NCBI GenBank assembly: GCA_013285735.1
Contig: JABDGZ010000014.1
Location: forward strand, 1-39,615
Reading direction: 5' to 3'
Origin: Candidatus Omnitrophota bacterium
GTDB taxonomy: Bacteria; Omnitrophota; Gorgyraeia; Zapsychrales; Fredricksoniimonadaceae
Length of the DNA: 39,615 nt
The notes under the pieces were generated by a model that saw nothing but the letters and a program-made list of their open reading frames with translations, ran no database searches and was not told the origin of the DNA. The translations under genes were made by a program, and so were the position numbers. Positions 27,750-37,283 of this stretch are shown here, in pieces (position 1 is the first letter of the stretch; the number at the start of each line of letters is the position of its first letter).

Positions 27750-28975
27750 AACTTTAAAATCTCTTCTTTAGCTTTATCTTTGTCGACGATTATCACCTGG
27801 CCAGTACGGCGGATTTTAATTTCCACCTGATTATTAGCCAAGGCGCGTTTACCAATAATAATGCGCAAAGGAATGCCGATTAGATCCGCGTCATTAAATT
27901 TCCGTCCGGCACTTTCATCACGGTCATCTAAAAGAACATCCAAACCTGACGCCGTAAGCTCCTGGTCATAGTGTTTGGCCAAATTCATGGCAACTTCATC
28001 AGTAGCCTGCACCGGTAAAATTTCCACATCAAAAGGTGCCACTTCCTTGGGCCACATAATACCTCCAGCATCATTATTGACTTCGATGATAGCGGCAATT
28101 AAACGACTAACACCTATGCCATAACAACCCATGATCATAGGTTTTTGCTCTCCTTTTTCATCTAAAAAAAGAGCCCCCAGACTTTCAGAATATTTTGTAC
28201 CTAATTGAAAAACATGGCCAAGTTCAATAGCGACCTTACGTTCCCATTGATCACCTTTTGGCGCTTTTCCTTCTTCATCTTTAATTGTCTTCCCGTCGTT
28301 CTTATTAACCCAAACAGCATCTTCGCCAATAGGCGCTGCCACCAAAAATTCATGAGAAACACTGCCGCCCATGGCCCCGCTGTCTGCGGCAACCACAATC
28401 ACATCAAGGCCGCAACGTTTAAAAATTTTTGTATAGGCTTGTAGCTGTAAATCATAATTCTTTTGAAGACCTTCCACATCACGGTCAAAACTATACGCAT
28501 CCTTCATGATAAATTCACAGGCACGGACAATGCCGAAACGGGTTCGAATCTCATCCCGGAATTTGGTCTGTATTTGATATAACGTGACAGGTAATTGACG
28601 GTAACTTTTAATAAATTGCCGGGCTAAATCTGTGATGATCTCTTCATGCGTCGGCCCCAGGCACATACGCTGCCCTTTTTTATTTTCAAAGGTGATCATG
28701 ACCTCTTTGAGCGTCACATCTCGGCCTGTTTTTTTCCAAATATCGATAGGGTGAAGTGCCGGCATCAATAATTCATGACAACCGATCGCGTTCATCTCTT
28801 CACGAATAATACTTTCAACACGGGCCAAGACCTTATAACCCAAAGGTAAATAAGAATACACACCCGACGTCAACATAGAAACAAGCCCCGCGCGCAGGGA
28901 AAGCTGATGGCTCACCGCCTCAGTTCCCGTCGGGACTTCTTTTAATGTCGGAATAAAATATTTAGACCAGTACAT
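27737..28975 (-). CDS. proS: Prolyl-tRNA synthetase lacking the editing insertion
   Basis: A 412-residue class II synthetase. Motif 1 lies near GYKVLARVESIIREEMNAIG; motif 2 is KFRDEIRTRFGIVRACEFIMKDAYSFD; motif 3 is GCYGIGVSRLIAAIIE. The anticodon-binding domain follows and includes DVLLDDRDESAGRKFNDADLIGIP. Typical bacterial ProRS is about 570 residues with a roughly 180-residue INS domain between motifs 2 and 3 that hydrolyses Ala-tRNA(Pro). Here that space holds only about 50 residues (EDAVWVNKNDGK to QLGTKYSE). Such short forms exist in alphaproteobacteria. Proofreading in trans, or none, is expected. Confidence 0.94.
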   Translation of the reverse strand: MYWSKYFIPTLKEVPTGTEAVSHQLSLRAGLVSMLTSGVYSYLPLGYKVLARVESIIREEMNAIGCHELLMPALHPIDIWKKTGRDVTLKEVMITFENKKGQRMCLGPTHEEIITDLARQFIKSYRQLPVTLYQIQTKFRDEIRTRFGIVRACEFIMKDAYSFDRDVEGLQKNYDLQLQAYTKIFKRCGLDVIVVAADSGAMGGSVSHEFLVAAPIGEDAVWVNKNDGKTIKDEEGKAPKGDQWERKVAIELGHVFQLGTKYSESLGALFLDEKGEQKPMIMGCYGIGVSRLIAAIIEVNNDAGGIMWPKEVAPFDVEILPVQATDEVAMNLAKHYDQELTASGLDVLLDDRDESAGRKFNDADLIGIPLRIIIGKRALANNQVEIKIRRTGQVIIVDKDKAKEEILKLWQA

Positions 28976-28983
28976 AAGACTCC

Positions 28984-30258
28984 TTACACAAAAAACCCTT
29001 CAGGTAACTGAATATTACGTTTAACGAACTTATCATAAAAAGACGGCTTTTGTTTATTGACAACCCAATCTCCAACGACTTTTCCATCTGTATCAATCCG
29101 CTCCTGCTTAAATGTAAAAATATCTGCCAAAGAACTGGTACCAGCTTCTTTATTACACCGCAAATCCGTAATATTCGCAATCCTGCGTATACCATCCATA
29201 TAAAGCTCAACATAAACAATCAAATCAATAGAGGTTGCCAACTGCTGTTGAATCTGTTCCCCACTTAAACGGATACCAGACATTAACATCATAGTGATCA
29301 TACGGTTAAAACATTCCTCTGGCGAATCAGCATGCACGATGGCCAAAGAACCGGAATGGCCTGAAGCAATGGATTGCACCAAATCCAGAATTTCATGGCC
29401 GCGCACCTCACCAATGAGAATACGGTCCGGACGCATACGCAAAGAATTAACAAATAAATCGCGGATGGTGACTTCACCCTTGCCTTCCATATTAGCCGGC
29501 TTAGCCTGCAGGGAAACCACATGATCCTGCATTAAACGAAGTTCAGAAGTATCCTCTATAGTGATGATACGCTCATGCCCAGGGATATGGCTGGAGAGAA
29601 CATTAAGCAAGGTCGTCTTACCGCTGCCGGTAGAACCGCAAAAAACAATATTCAATTTAGCTTTAATAGCAGCGACCAAAAAAGCTGTCATTTGTTTATT
29701 TAAAGTCTTTTGCCCCATCAGGTCATCAAGAGTCGTCAATTCACGGGAGAATTTCCTGATCGTCATGACAGGCCCCATCAAAGAACAAGGAGGTAAAATA
29801 ACATTAACACGCGACCCATCATCCATAGAAAAATCCACATACGGGGATGATTCATCGACACGCCGGCTGGAACCGGACGCTGCCAAGATTTTTTGAATGG
29901 TGTGCATCAAATTAGCATTATCAGGAAACGTAACATCAGCTTTTTCAATCCGTCCTGCACGTTGAACATAGACTGATTTAGCACCATTAACCATGATTTC
30001 AGTGATCGTTTGATCTTCAACCAAGGAACGCAACGGACCCAAACTGACAATGGAGGCTGCCAGTTCCCGGAGAATGGAAAACCGCTCCTCGAGAGTAACT
30101 GTTAATTTAGTTTCCTCACAAAGCCTATTAATGGCATTATCCACAAAGGCACGCATCTGATCACCTTGCATAGAATCTTTAACTTCCAGAAAATTAGTTT
30201 TGGAAATTAAATAATGATGGATGCGGGCTTTGATTTCATCATGTTCGTAAGTAGGCAT
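28984..30258 (-). CDS. CpaF/TadA-type secretion ATPase
   Basis: A 424-residue type II/IV secretion ATPase of the CpaF subfamily. A helical N-terminal domain leads into EIMVNGAKSVYVQRAGRIEK. The RecA-like domain has Walker A GSTGSGKTTLLN (about 208-219), the Asp box TIEDTSELRL, the His-box region around GHSGSLAIVHADSPEECFNR, and Walker B RILIGEVRGHEILD. CpaF ATPases power assembly of Tad/Flp pili. No other tad genes are nearby; the gene is wedged between rseP and proS, where it follows rseP by 18 bases. A GAGGTGAG ribosome-binding site precedes the ATG. Confidence 0.9.
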   Translation of the reverse strand: MPTYEHDEIKARIHHYLISKTNFLEVKDSMQGDQMRAFVDNAINRLCEETKLTVTLEERFSILRELAASIVSLGPLRSLVEDQTITEIMVNGAKSVYVQRAGRIEKADVTFPDNANLMHTIQKILAASGSSRRVDESSPYVDFSMDDGSRVNVILPPCSLMGPVMTIRKFSRELTTLDDLMGQKTLNKQMTAFLVAAIKAKLNIVFCGSTGSGKTTLLNVLSSHIPGHERIITIEDTSELRLMQDHVVSLQAKPANMEGKGEVTIRDLFVNSLRMRPDRILIGEVRGHEILDLVQSIASGHSGSLAIVHADSPEECFNRMITMMLMSGIRLSGEQIQQQLATSIDLIVYVELYMDGIRRIANITDLRCNKEAGTSSLADIFTFKQERIDTDGKVVGDWVVNKQKPSFYDKFVKRNIQLPEGFFV

Positions 30259-30276
30259 AGCTCACCTCGAAGGTTT

Positions 30277-31398
30277 TTACAGTCCCGTTCCTTTGAATAA
30301 TTTTACCATTTGATCAATCCACCCAACACGTTCAAAATCAGAATAAAATACAAACAAGGCCAGCATGATGATCAACGTAAACCCTGCCTTAGAGATAAAT
30401 TGATCGGTTTTCATAGACAAAGCTTTTCCGCGCAATTTTTCCAAGCCGATTAAAAACAAATGCCCGCCATCCAAAGGAATGACCGGCAATAAATTAAAGA
30501 TCGCCAAAGAAGCACTGATAATTCCTACGATATGCAAAACAAAAGAAAAGCCTATGGTCAAGGCAAACTTGATCACAAAAAACATACCTATAATACCCAT
30601 GGCTTCTTTGGGTGAGCGCGCACCAATGGCCATTTCATAAAGAGCCCCATAGGTCTTGACGGTGATGTCCCATAACTCTTCACCAGCCTTGACGAATGAC
30701 TCAAAAAAACCATACCGTGTAATCACAATGTCTTTGGCATTATTAATAGGCATGGGCCCTACACCAATACGCCGTGTTTTGTGCTGACGGCCAAAAATAT
30801 CTTGATTATCTGTTTCTTCCGGCGTGACAGTAAGGACGATATCATGATGGGCACGCTCGACGGTCAATAATAATTGATTTCCGGTAGAATTAGTGATCGA
30901 ATCCTGTAATTGAGTCCAATGCGCAATCACCGCACCATTGACCTTCAAAATCCTATCTCCCAATTTTAATCCTGCCTGCTGTGCCGGTGAGTTTACCAAT
31001 ACCTGGCCTATAATGGGAACTACCCTCTTGGATGATAGATCCATGTCCACGAAGCCCATCATAAACACAAACCAAAAACACACATAGGCCAAAATTAAAT
31101 TCACCACCGGCCCCATTAAAACAATCAACGCCCTCTGCCCGGCTGATTTTGTAAAATACTCGTCGCTGCTACCTAAGCATTTATCACGTTCATCCCCTGC
31201 CATTTTGACAAAGCCGCCCAGAGGAATGGCACATAAACAAAATTCAGTACCCTCATGCACCCAACCGAATAATTTTGGTCCAAAACCTAAGGCAAATTGC
31301 TCAACCTTCACCCCGCATTTTTTGGCGGTGATAAAATGCCCCCACTCATGCACCAAAATCAAAATGCTCAATATTAACAAAAAAATAATCAGTGACAT
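30277..31398 (-). CDS. rseP: Intramembrane zinc metalloprotease RseP
   Basis: A 373-residue site-2 protease. The zinc motif HEWGH is in LVHEWGHFITAKKCGVKVEQFALGFGP within the first transmembrane helix. One PDZ domain follows (VLVNSPAQQAGLKLGDRILKVNG, about 135-160), and the third-ligand motif is in FNLLPVIPLDGGHL. The C-terminal helix contains LIIMLALFVFY. RseP cleaves anti-sigma factors in envelope stress and clears signal peptides. The ATG at 31396-31398, with GGAG 6 bases ahead, overlaps the dxr end by 10 bases; an upstream extension to 31437 is not supported. The dxr-rseP pairing is common. Confidence 0.95.
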   Translation of the reverse strand: MSLIIFLLILSILILVHEWGHFITAKKCGVKVEQFALGFGPKLFGWVHEGTEFCLCAIPLGGFVKMAGDERDKCLGSSDEYFTKSAGQRALIVLMGPVVNLILAYVCFWFVFMMGFVDMDLSSKRVVPIIGQVLVNSPAQQAGLKLGDRILKVNGAVIAHWTQLQDSITNSTGNQLLLTVERAHHDIVLTVTPEETDNQDIFGRQHKTRRIGVGPMPINNAKDIVITRYGFFESFVKAGEELWDITVKTYGALYEMAIGARSPKEAMGIIGMFFVIKFALTIGFSFVLHIVGIISASLAIFNLLPVIPLDGGHLFLIGLEKLRGKALSMKTDQFISKAGFTLIIMLALFVFYSDFERVGWIDQMVKLFKGTGL

Positions 31399-32543
31399 AA
31401 TTTCTCCAAAATATTCCGGGCCTCTTGCCGAGCCCAATGATCCGCTTGTAAAATGTCCTGTAACGACGGATTTTTTATTATTTTATGACGTAAAACCACT
31501 TTTTCAACAACTTTATAAATACTTAAAAAATCTATCTTTCCATGTAAAAACTTTTCTACAACTTCTTCATCAGCTGCGTTGAGGACTGCAGGTAGCGTTC
31601 CTGCCCTTCGAGCTGCTTCAAAGGCCAGCCCCAGACAAGGAAATCTTTTAAGATCAGGCTCTTCAAAATTTAATGACCCGAGCTGTGTTAGATCAAGACG
31701 TTTAAGACCCGTTGGTAAACGCTCCGGATACGTCAAGGCATATTGAATAGGCAGACGCATATCCGTTATCCCCAACTGAGCGAGCAGCGATCCATCCGTA
31801 AATTCCACCATTGAATGAATGATGGCCTCCGGGTGAACCAACACCTTAATTTGATTATATTCCAAATTGAACAAATGTTTGGCTTCAATAACTTCAAAAC
31901 CTTTGTTCATCAGCGTCGCTGAATCTACCGTAATTTTAGGTCCCATTTTCCAACGTGGATGCCGTAAAATATCTTTGGGACGCATCCGTTTAAAATCTTT
32001 GGATCTCACTTCTCTTAAAGGGCCGCCGGAAGCAGTCAAATGCACTAATACAGGTTTTAACTTTTGACCATCCAGGCATTGAAAAATAGCACTTTGTTCA
32101 CTGTCTATCGGAATAATACGTGCCTTATGCCGACGGGCCTCGCTCATGATCAAATCACCAGCAATGACCAGGGCTTCTTTATTAGCAGGTGCCACTGTCT
32201 TGCCTGCGCGCAGGGCCTCTAAAAACGGCATCAAGGCACTCGTACCCCTCATGGCCAAAACTACTGTATCTACTTCTTTCAAAGATGCAATCTGGGCACA
32301 ATTTTCAATCGGATAAAACTTAACACCCTTCATACCGGTACTTTTAAAATGCGCCAAGCCCTGCGGGCCTACGGCCACATGAGCAGGTTTATAATTTTTT
32401 ATCTGACTTTCAAGCAACTGAAAATTATTATACGCACTTAAAGCCTTCACTCGAAAGCGTTGGGGATGTTGGTCCACCACTTTCAATGCATTAAGGCCGA
32501 TCGAGCCAGTTGAACCTAAAATGGCTATACTGCAAGGTTTCAT
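31389..32543 (-). CDS. dxr: 1-deoxy-D-xylulose 5-phosphate reductoisomerase
   Basis: A 384-residue enzyme of the MEP isoprenoid pathway that converts DXP to MEP using NADPH. The nucleotide-binding motif is ILGSTGSIGLNAL (about 8-20). The metal and substrate segments are IPIDSEQSAIFQCL (about 145-158), LTASGGPLR, then PRWKMGPKITVDSATLMNKGFEVIEA, and the closing loop HPEAIIHSMVEF. The start overlaps the cdsA stop by one base (TAATG). It shares the run with uppS, whose product uses the resulting isoprenoids, a classical uppS-cdsA-dxr-rseP cluster. Confidence 0.96.
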   Translation of the reverse strand: MKPCSIAILGSTGSIGLNALKVVDQHPQRFRVKALSAYNNFQLLESQIKNYKPAHVAVGPQGLAHFKSTGMKGVKFYPIENCAQIASLKEVDTVVLAMRGTSALMPFLEALRAGKTVAPANKEALVIAGDLIMSEARRHKARIIPIDSEQSAIFQCLDGQKLKPVLVHLTASGGPLREVRSKDFKRMRPKDILRHPRWKMGPKITVDSATLMNKGFEVIEAKHLFNLEYNQIKVLVHPEAIIHSMVEFTDGSLLAQLGITDMRLPIQYALTYPERLPTGLKRLDLTQLGSLNFEEPDLKRFPCLGLAFEAARRAGTLPAVLNAADEEVVEKFLHGKIDFLSIYKVVEKVVLRHKIIKNPSLQDILQADHWARQEARNILEKLCH

Positions 32544-33364
32544 TATTTCAATGTATTCAGTGAACTCATGTATAAATAAAAGGCCGGCGCTGAGAACAAT
32601 AAACTGTCAATGATATCTAAAACCCCGCCCATGCCGGGCAAAAATTTCCCGGAATCTTTAACACCGCAGTCACGTTTGATTAAAGATTCAGACAAATCGC
32701 CCAATTGCCCCAAACCGCCAAAAAAAGCCCCCATAAAAAATATTTGCCAAAGCGGTAAACTCAATGTTGCCGGCAAGAAAGAACGAAAAACCAATGCCGT
32801 ACAGGCTGACATTAATACAGCCCCCAGCGTACCTTCAATAGATTTATTAGGACTGACCTTGGGCAAAAGCGGATGTTTGCCAAAACTGCTGCCAATAAGA
32901 AGCGCTCCGATATCAGCACATTTAGTCACCAGAAGAATGAATGCTACTAATTTAACCCCCGCCATACCCGGCAGCATCAGACGGATCTTGACTAAAAAAC
33001 TAAAAAACCAGGCAACATATAAAACACCAAAGAGTGTCGTCGACAAACCTAAAATAGCGTTACGATTATCCTTGCGTGCAAATTGCATGAATAAAATCAG
33101 TAAAAATCCGATAACGATAAATAACAGTTCCCAATTTTTAGTAGGCAAAAAATGCGTAAAAATAGAAATAGGGATCAAGACCCCTATAAGGATGCCTGTA
33201 TAACTGTAAATCGGAACATCTTTTTTACGCACCATGTAAAAGAATTCATAAAGACCGCCTGCCGTCAATAAAACCACCACCACAATAAATAGATAATCAT
33301 TAATAACAGCCAAGGCTGTTAGGGTGATCATAAATACCGACGACATGAATCTTGATATGGACAT
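32543..33364 (-). CDS. cdsA: Phosphatidate cytidylyltransferase CdsA
   Basis: A 273-residue integral membrane enzyme with about seven or eight helices that makes CDP-diacylglycerol for phospholipid synthesis. The family signature is at the C-terminus: SPNKSIEGTLGA, then GQLGDLSESLIKRDCGVKDSGKFLPGMGGVLDIIDS. In the canonical signature the PG is followed by H-G-G and the last part reads LDRxDS; here these are M-G-G and LDIIDS, a variation at two usually conserved places, while the metal-binding aspartates remain. It lies 9 bases after uppS and overlaps dxr by one base. Confidence 0.92.
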   Translation of the reverse strand: MSISRFMSSVFMITLTALAVINDYLFIVVVVLLTAGGLYEFFYMVRKKDVPIYSYTGILIGVLIPISIFTHFLPTKNWELLFIVIGFLLILFMQFARKDNRNAILGLSTTLFGVLYVAWFFSFLVKIRLMLPGMAGVKLVAFILLVTKCADIGALLIGSSFGKHPLLPKVSPNKSIEGTLGAVLMSACTALVFRSFLPATLSLPLWQIFFMGAFFGGLGQLGDLSESLIKRDCGVKDSGKFLPGMGGVLDIIDSLLFSAPAFYLYMSSLNTLK

Positions 33365-33373
33365 AAAAAACCT

Positions 33374-34087
33374 CTAAACCTTCACACTGCCCCAGCGCCG
33401 TTCCCTTTGGGCGAAACTCGCCAGCGCTTTGAAAAATTCTTCTTCATTAAATTCCGGCCAGCATTTATCCGTAAAATATAATTCAGCGTAGGATAGCTGC
33501 CACAATAAAAAATTACTGATACGTTCTTCACCCGATGTACGGATCAACAGATCCGGGTCCGGCTGACCCTTGGTGTATAAATGAGAACTAATGATCTTTT
33601 CATCAATACCATCAACTTCTATTTTACCTTCACGAACCTGGGAAGCGATGGTTTTGATGGCATCAACAATCTCAGCGCGCGCGCCATAATTAAAAGCAAT
33701 ATTAAGCACCATGGTTGTCTTGTTCATCGTCACACGGGCCGCTTCATCCATGGCATTCAATACTTCTGTAGGAACTCCCTGACGGCGGCCAATAAAATTA
33801 ATACGTACACCCTTCTCGCTAAGCTCCCTGGCCTTTTGTCCCAAAACCATGATAAAGGTACGCATGATCATGGACACTTCATCCTGAGGCCTGCTCCAAT
33901 TTTCCGTCGAAAAAGCATAAATAGTCAGGAATTTTATCCCAATATCCCTAGCGGATTTAATAATTTCCTCTACCCGCTTAACCCCCTCCAAATGCCCCTG
34001 GGTGCGGCTCATCCCGCGGGCCTTGGCCCATCGGCCATTGCCATCCATAATAATAGCGACATGTCTAGGTAGTTGATCTTTGTCCAT
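33374..34087 (-). CDS. uppS: Undecaprenyl diphosphate synthase (isoprenyl transferase)
   Basis: A 237-residue cis-prenyltransferase making the C55 carrier lipid for peptidoglycan and surface glycans. Motifs: HVAIIMDGNGRWAKARGMSRTQGH (about 9-32) with the catalytic Asp, IYAFSTENWSRP (about 56-67), FNYGARAEIVDA, and PDLLIRTSGEERISNFLLWQLSYAELYF near the end. The ATG has no visible Shine-Dalgarno and sits 19 bases after a strong hairpin that looks like the terminator of the preceding genes. Transcription therefore depends on read-through or on a promoter I cannot see. Confidence 0.95.
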   Translation of the reverse strand: MDKDQLPRHVAIIMDGNGRWAKARGMSRTQGHLEGVKRVEEIIKSARDIGIKFLTIYAFSTENWSRPQDEVSMIMRTFIMVLGQKARELSEKGVRINFIGRRQGVPTEVLNAMDEAARVTMNKTTMVLNIAFNYGARAEIVDAIKTIASQVREGKIEVDGIDEKIISSHLYTKGQPDPDLLIRTSGEERISNFLLWQLSYAELYFTDKCWPEFNEEEFFKALASFAQRERRWGSVKV

Positions 34088-34098
34088 ATTTTTAAGTA

Positions 34099-34128
34099 CA
34101 AATAAAATGGGGGATATTTATCCCCCAT
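34099..34128 (-). terminator. Hairpin terminator between the OmpA-like operon and uppS
   Basis: On the minus strand ATGGGGGATA pairs perfectly with TATCCCCCAT across 2 bases (34107-34128); the real loop is probably 4 bases. It is followed by TTTTATTTG. A GC-rich stem followed by a T-run is the form of a rho-independent terminator for the coiled-coil/OmpA genes. Because it is only 19 bases from the uppS ATG it also lies in the uppS leader. Confidence 0.7.
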
Positions 34129-34154
34129 GGTTAAAGCGCAAAGATACCTAAGAT

Positions 34155-34604
34155 TCAGTGCCCCGTTACAACTGATTGTGCTGTTGTCCCAGCTGCCGGC
34201 TGTGCTGCCGCAGCAGGTGTCGATGACTTAATCTGCTGAACCTGTGCTTGTAATGCAGCCATGGCCGCAGCTTTTTGTTGAAGCACTGTTTCTAACTTTG
34301 TTTCCAAATCAGCTTTAGCTGCTGTTAAATCATCATACTGTTTCTTTAAGCTTGAATTCACACCTTTTTCCTGTTCCAAAATATCGACGATCTTTGCCAT
34401 TTTGCTCTGATCTTCTTTCAATTCTTCCTGAAAAGTCGTCATTTTGGCATCATTTTTCTGCAAGGTCTCTTCAGCCACCATACGGCTATAACGTTCCTCT
34501 TCCAGGCCACGGCCCGCCTTGTCAGCTTTTTGGGCAAAACGAACCACCACCACGGATAAACCTACCGCCAGCAATAAAGATATGACTAAAACAATGTCTT
34601 TCAT
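34155..34604 (-). CDS. Membrane-anchored coiled-coil protein
   Basis: A 149-residue protein of unknown function with an N-terminal hydrophobic helix (IVLVISLLLAVGLSVVVVRFA, about 4-24) that should anchor it in the inner membrane. A long charged heptad-like coiled coil follows (about 30-125), then a short Ala/Pro/Thr-rich end (SSTPAAAAQPAAGTT). It lies 10 bases after the OmpA-like lipoprotein gene, which also has a coiled-coil segment next to its lipid anchor, so the two may act together in the periplasm. No enzymatic motif is visible. Confidence 0.75.
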   Translation of the reverse strand: MKDIVLVISLLLAVGLSVVVVRFAQKADKAGRGLEEERYSRMVAEETLQKNDAKMTTFQEELKEDQSKMAKIVDILEQEKGVNSSLKKQYDDLTAAKADLETKLETVLQQKAAAMAALQAQVQQIKSSTPAAAAQPAAGTTAQSVVTGH

Positions 34605-34614
34605 CTAAGCTTCC

Positions 34615-35253
34615 TTAACTTGAACTGCCAGCGTCAGGGGTAGCATCACCTGCTTTTGTTTCTGTTTTAGGCAAGATAACAATTTCAACACGACGATTTT
34701 CCTGACGACCTTCCTTGGTGTCATTGGTCGCGACCGGTTTATACTCCCCATAACCAATAGCCGCCAGACGAGGTTCAGCCACGCTCTTATCACTCAAATA
34801 ATGCAAAACTGACAAGGCGCGGGCCGTGGATAATTCCCAATTGGATTTCCAACCTGAGCGTTTGATCGGTTGATTATCCGTATGACCTTCAATCCCCACA
34901 TTTAAATCAGCAACTGTCGTGTTTAAGACATCGGCAACTTTATCTAATTTCGGATAAGAATCATGTCGAAGTTTCGCTTTTCCGGAATCAAATAATACTT
35001 CTGATACGAAGGTAATAACCAGGCCCTTATCTTCCATTTCCACCTTGACCTGTTTATTATTAATCTCGTCCTGGAGACGCTTTTCCAATTCACTTTTGGC
35101 GTTCTCCAATTCACTCATATCATTCTTTAATTTGGAAATTTTTTCAATATCTGTACGGCGTCCTTTTTGAAGGATAATCGTACACCCGGAAAGCCCCAGT
35201 GCCAGCACCAGGACTAAAGAGATATTCATTAGAATTACTTTTTGGAAACGCAT
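34615..35253 (-). CDS. OmpA-family peptidoglycan-binding lipoprotein
   Basis: A 212-residue predicted lipoprotein: signal sequence with lipobox LGLSGC (acylated Cys at about residue 24), a short coiled coil (about 35-70), and an OmpA/MotB-like domain (about 75-195). Peptidoglycan-binding features are VLFDSGKAKLR, then GHTDNQP, WELSTARALSVLHYL, GYGEYKPVA and the final NRRVEIVI. It should link the outer membrane or periplasm to the cell wall; Pal-like or MotB-like roles cannot be separated. The second ATG (35251-35253) was chosen since AGGAGG lies 6 bases ahead of it and directly abuts the first ATG. Confidence 0.92.
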   Translation of the reverse strand: MRFQKVILMNISLVLVLALGLSGCTIILQKGRRTDIEKISKLKNDMSELENAKSELEKRLQDEINNKQVKVEMEDKGLVITFVSEVLFDSGKAKLRHDSYPKLDKVADVLNTTVADLNVGIEGHTDNQPIKRSGWKSNWELSTARALSVLHYLSDKSVAEPRLAAIGYGEYKPVATNDTKEGRQENRRVEIVILPKTETKAGDATPDAGSSS

Positions 35254-35297
35254 TACCATCCTCCTGTTTACATTATTGTATATTAGATAGAACTCAA

Positions 35298-35324
35298 ATT
35301 ATCACAGGCATTTATGAAAGTCAA
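35298..35324 (-). promoter_or_regulatory. Candidate sigma-70-type promoter for the OmpA-like operon
   Basis: On the minus strand TTGACT (35319-35324) and GATAAT (35298-35303) are separated by 15 bases, with a TG one base ahead of the -10 (extended -10 form). The spacer is shorter than the usual 17. The -10 is 44 bases before the chosen ATG. It lies in the 82-base gap after purA, the right place for a new transcription unit. Confidence 0.45.
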
Positions 35325-35335
35325 GAAACATTCCC

Positions 35336-37275
<1,940 letters not shown>

Positions 37276-37283
37276 CCCACTGT

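Noticed and set aside
32610-33203. Long plus-strand open frame of 197 codons opposite cdsA, and similar ones opposite miaB, uppS and infB
   Set aside because: They show no recognisable domains and lie wholly inside well-supported minus-strand genes; codon bias of the true genes leaves the opposite frames open.
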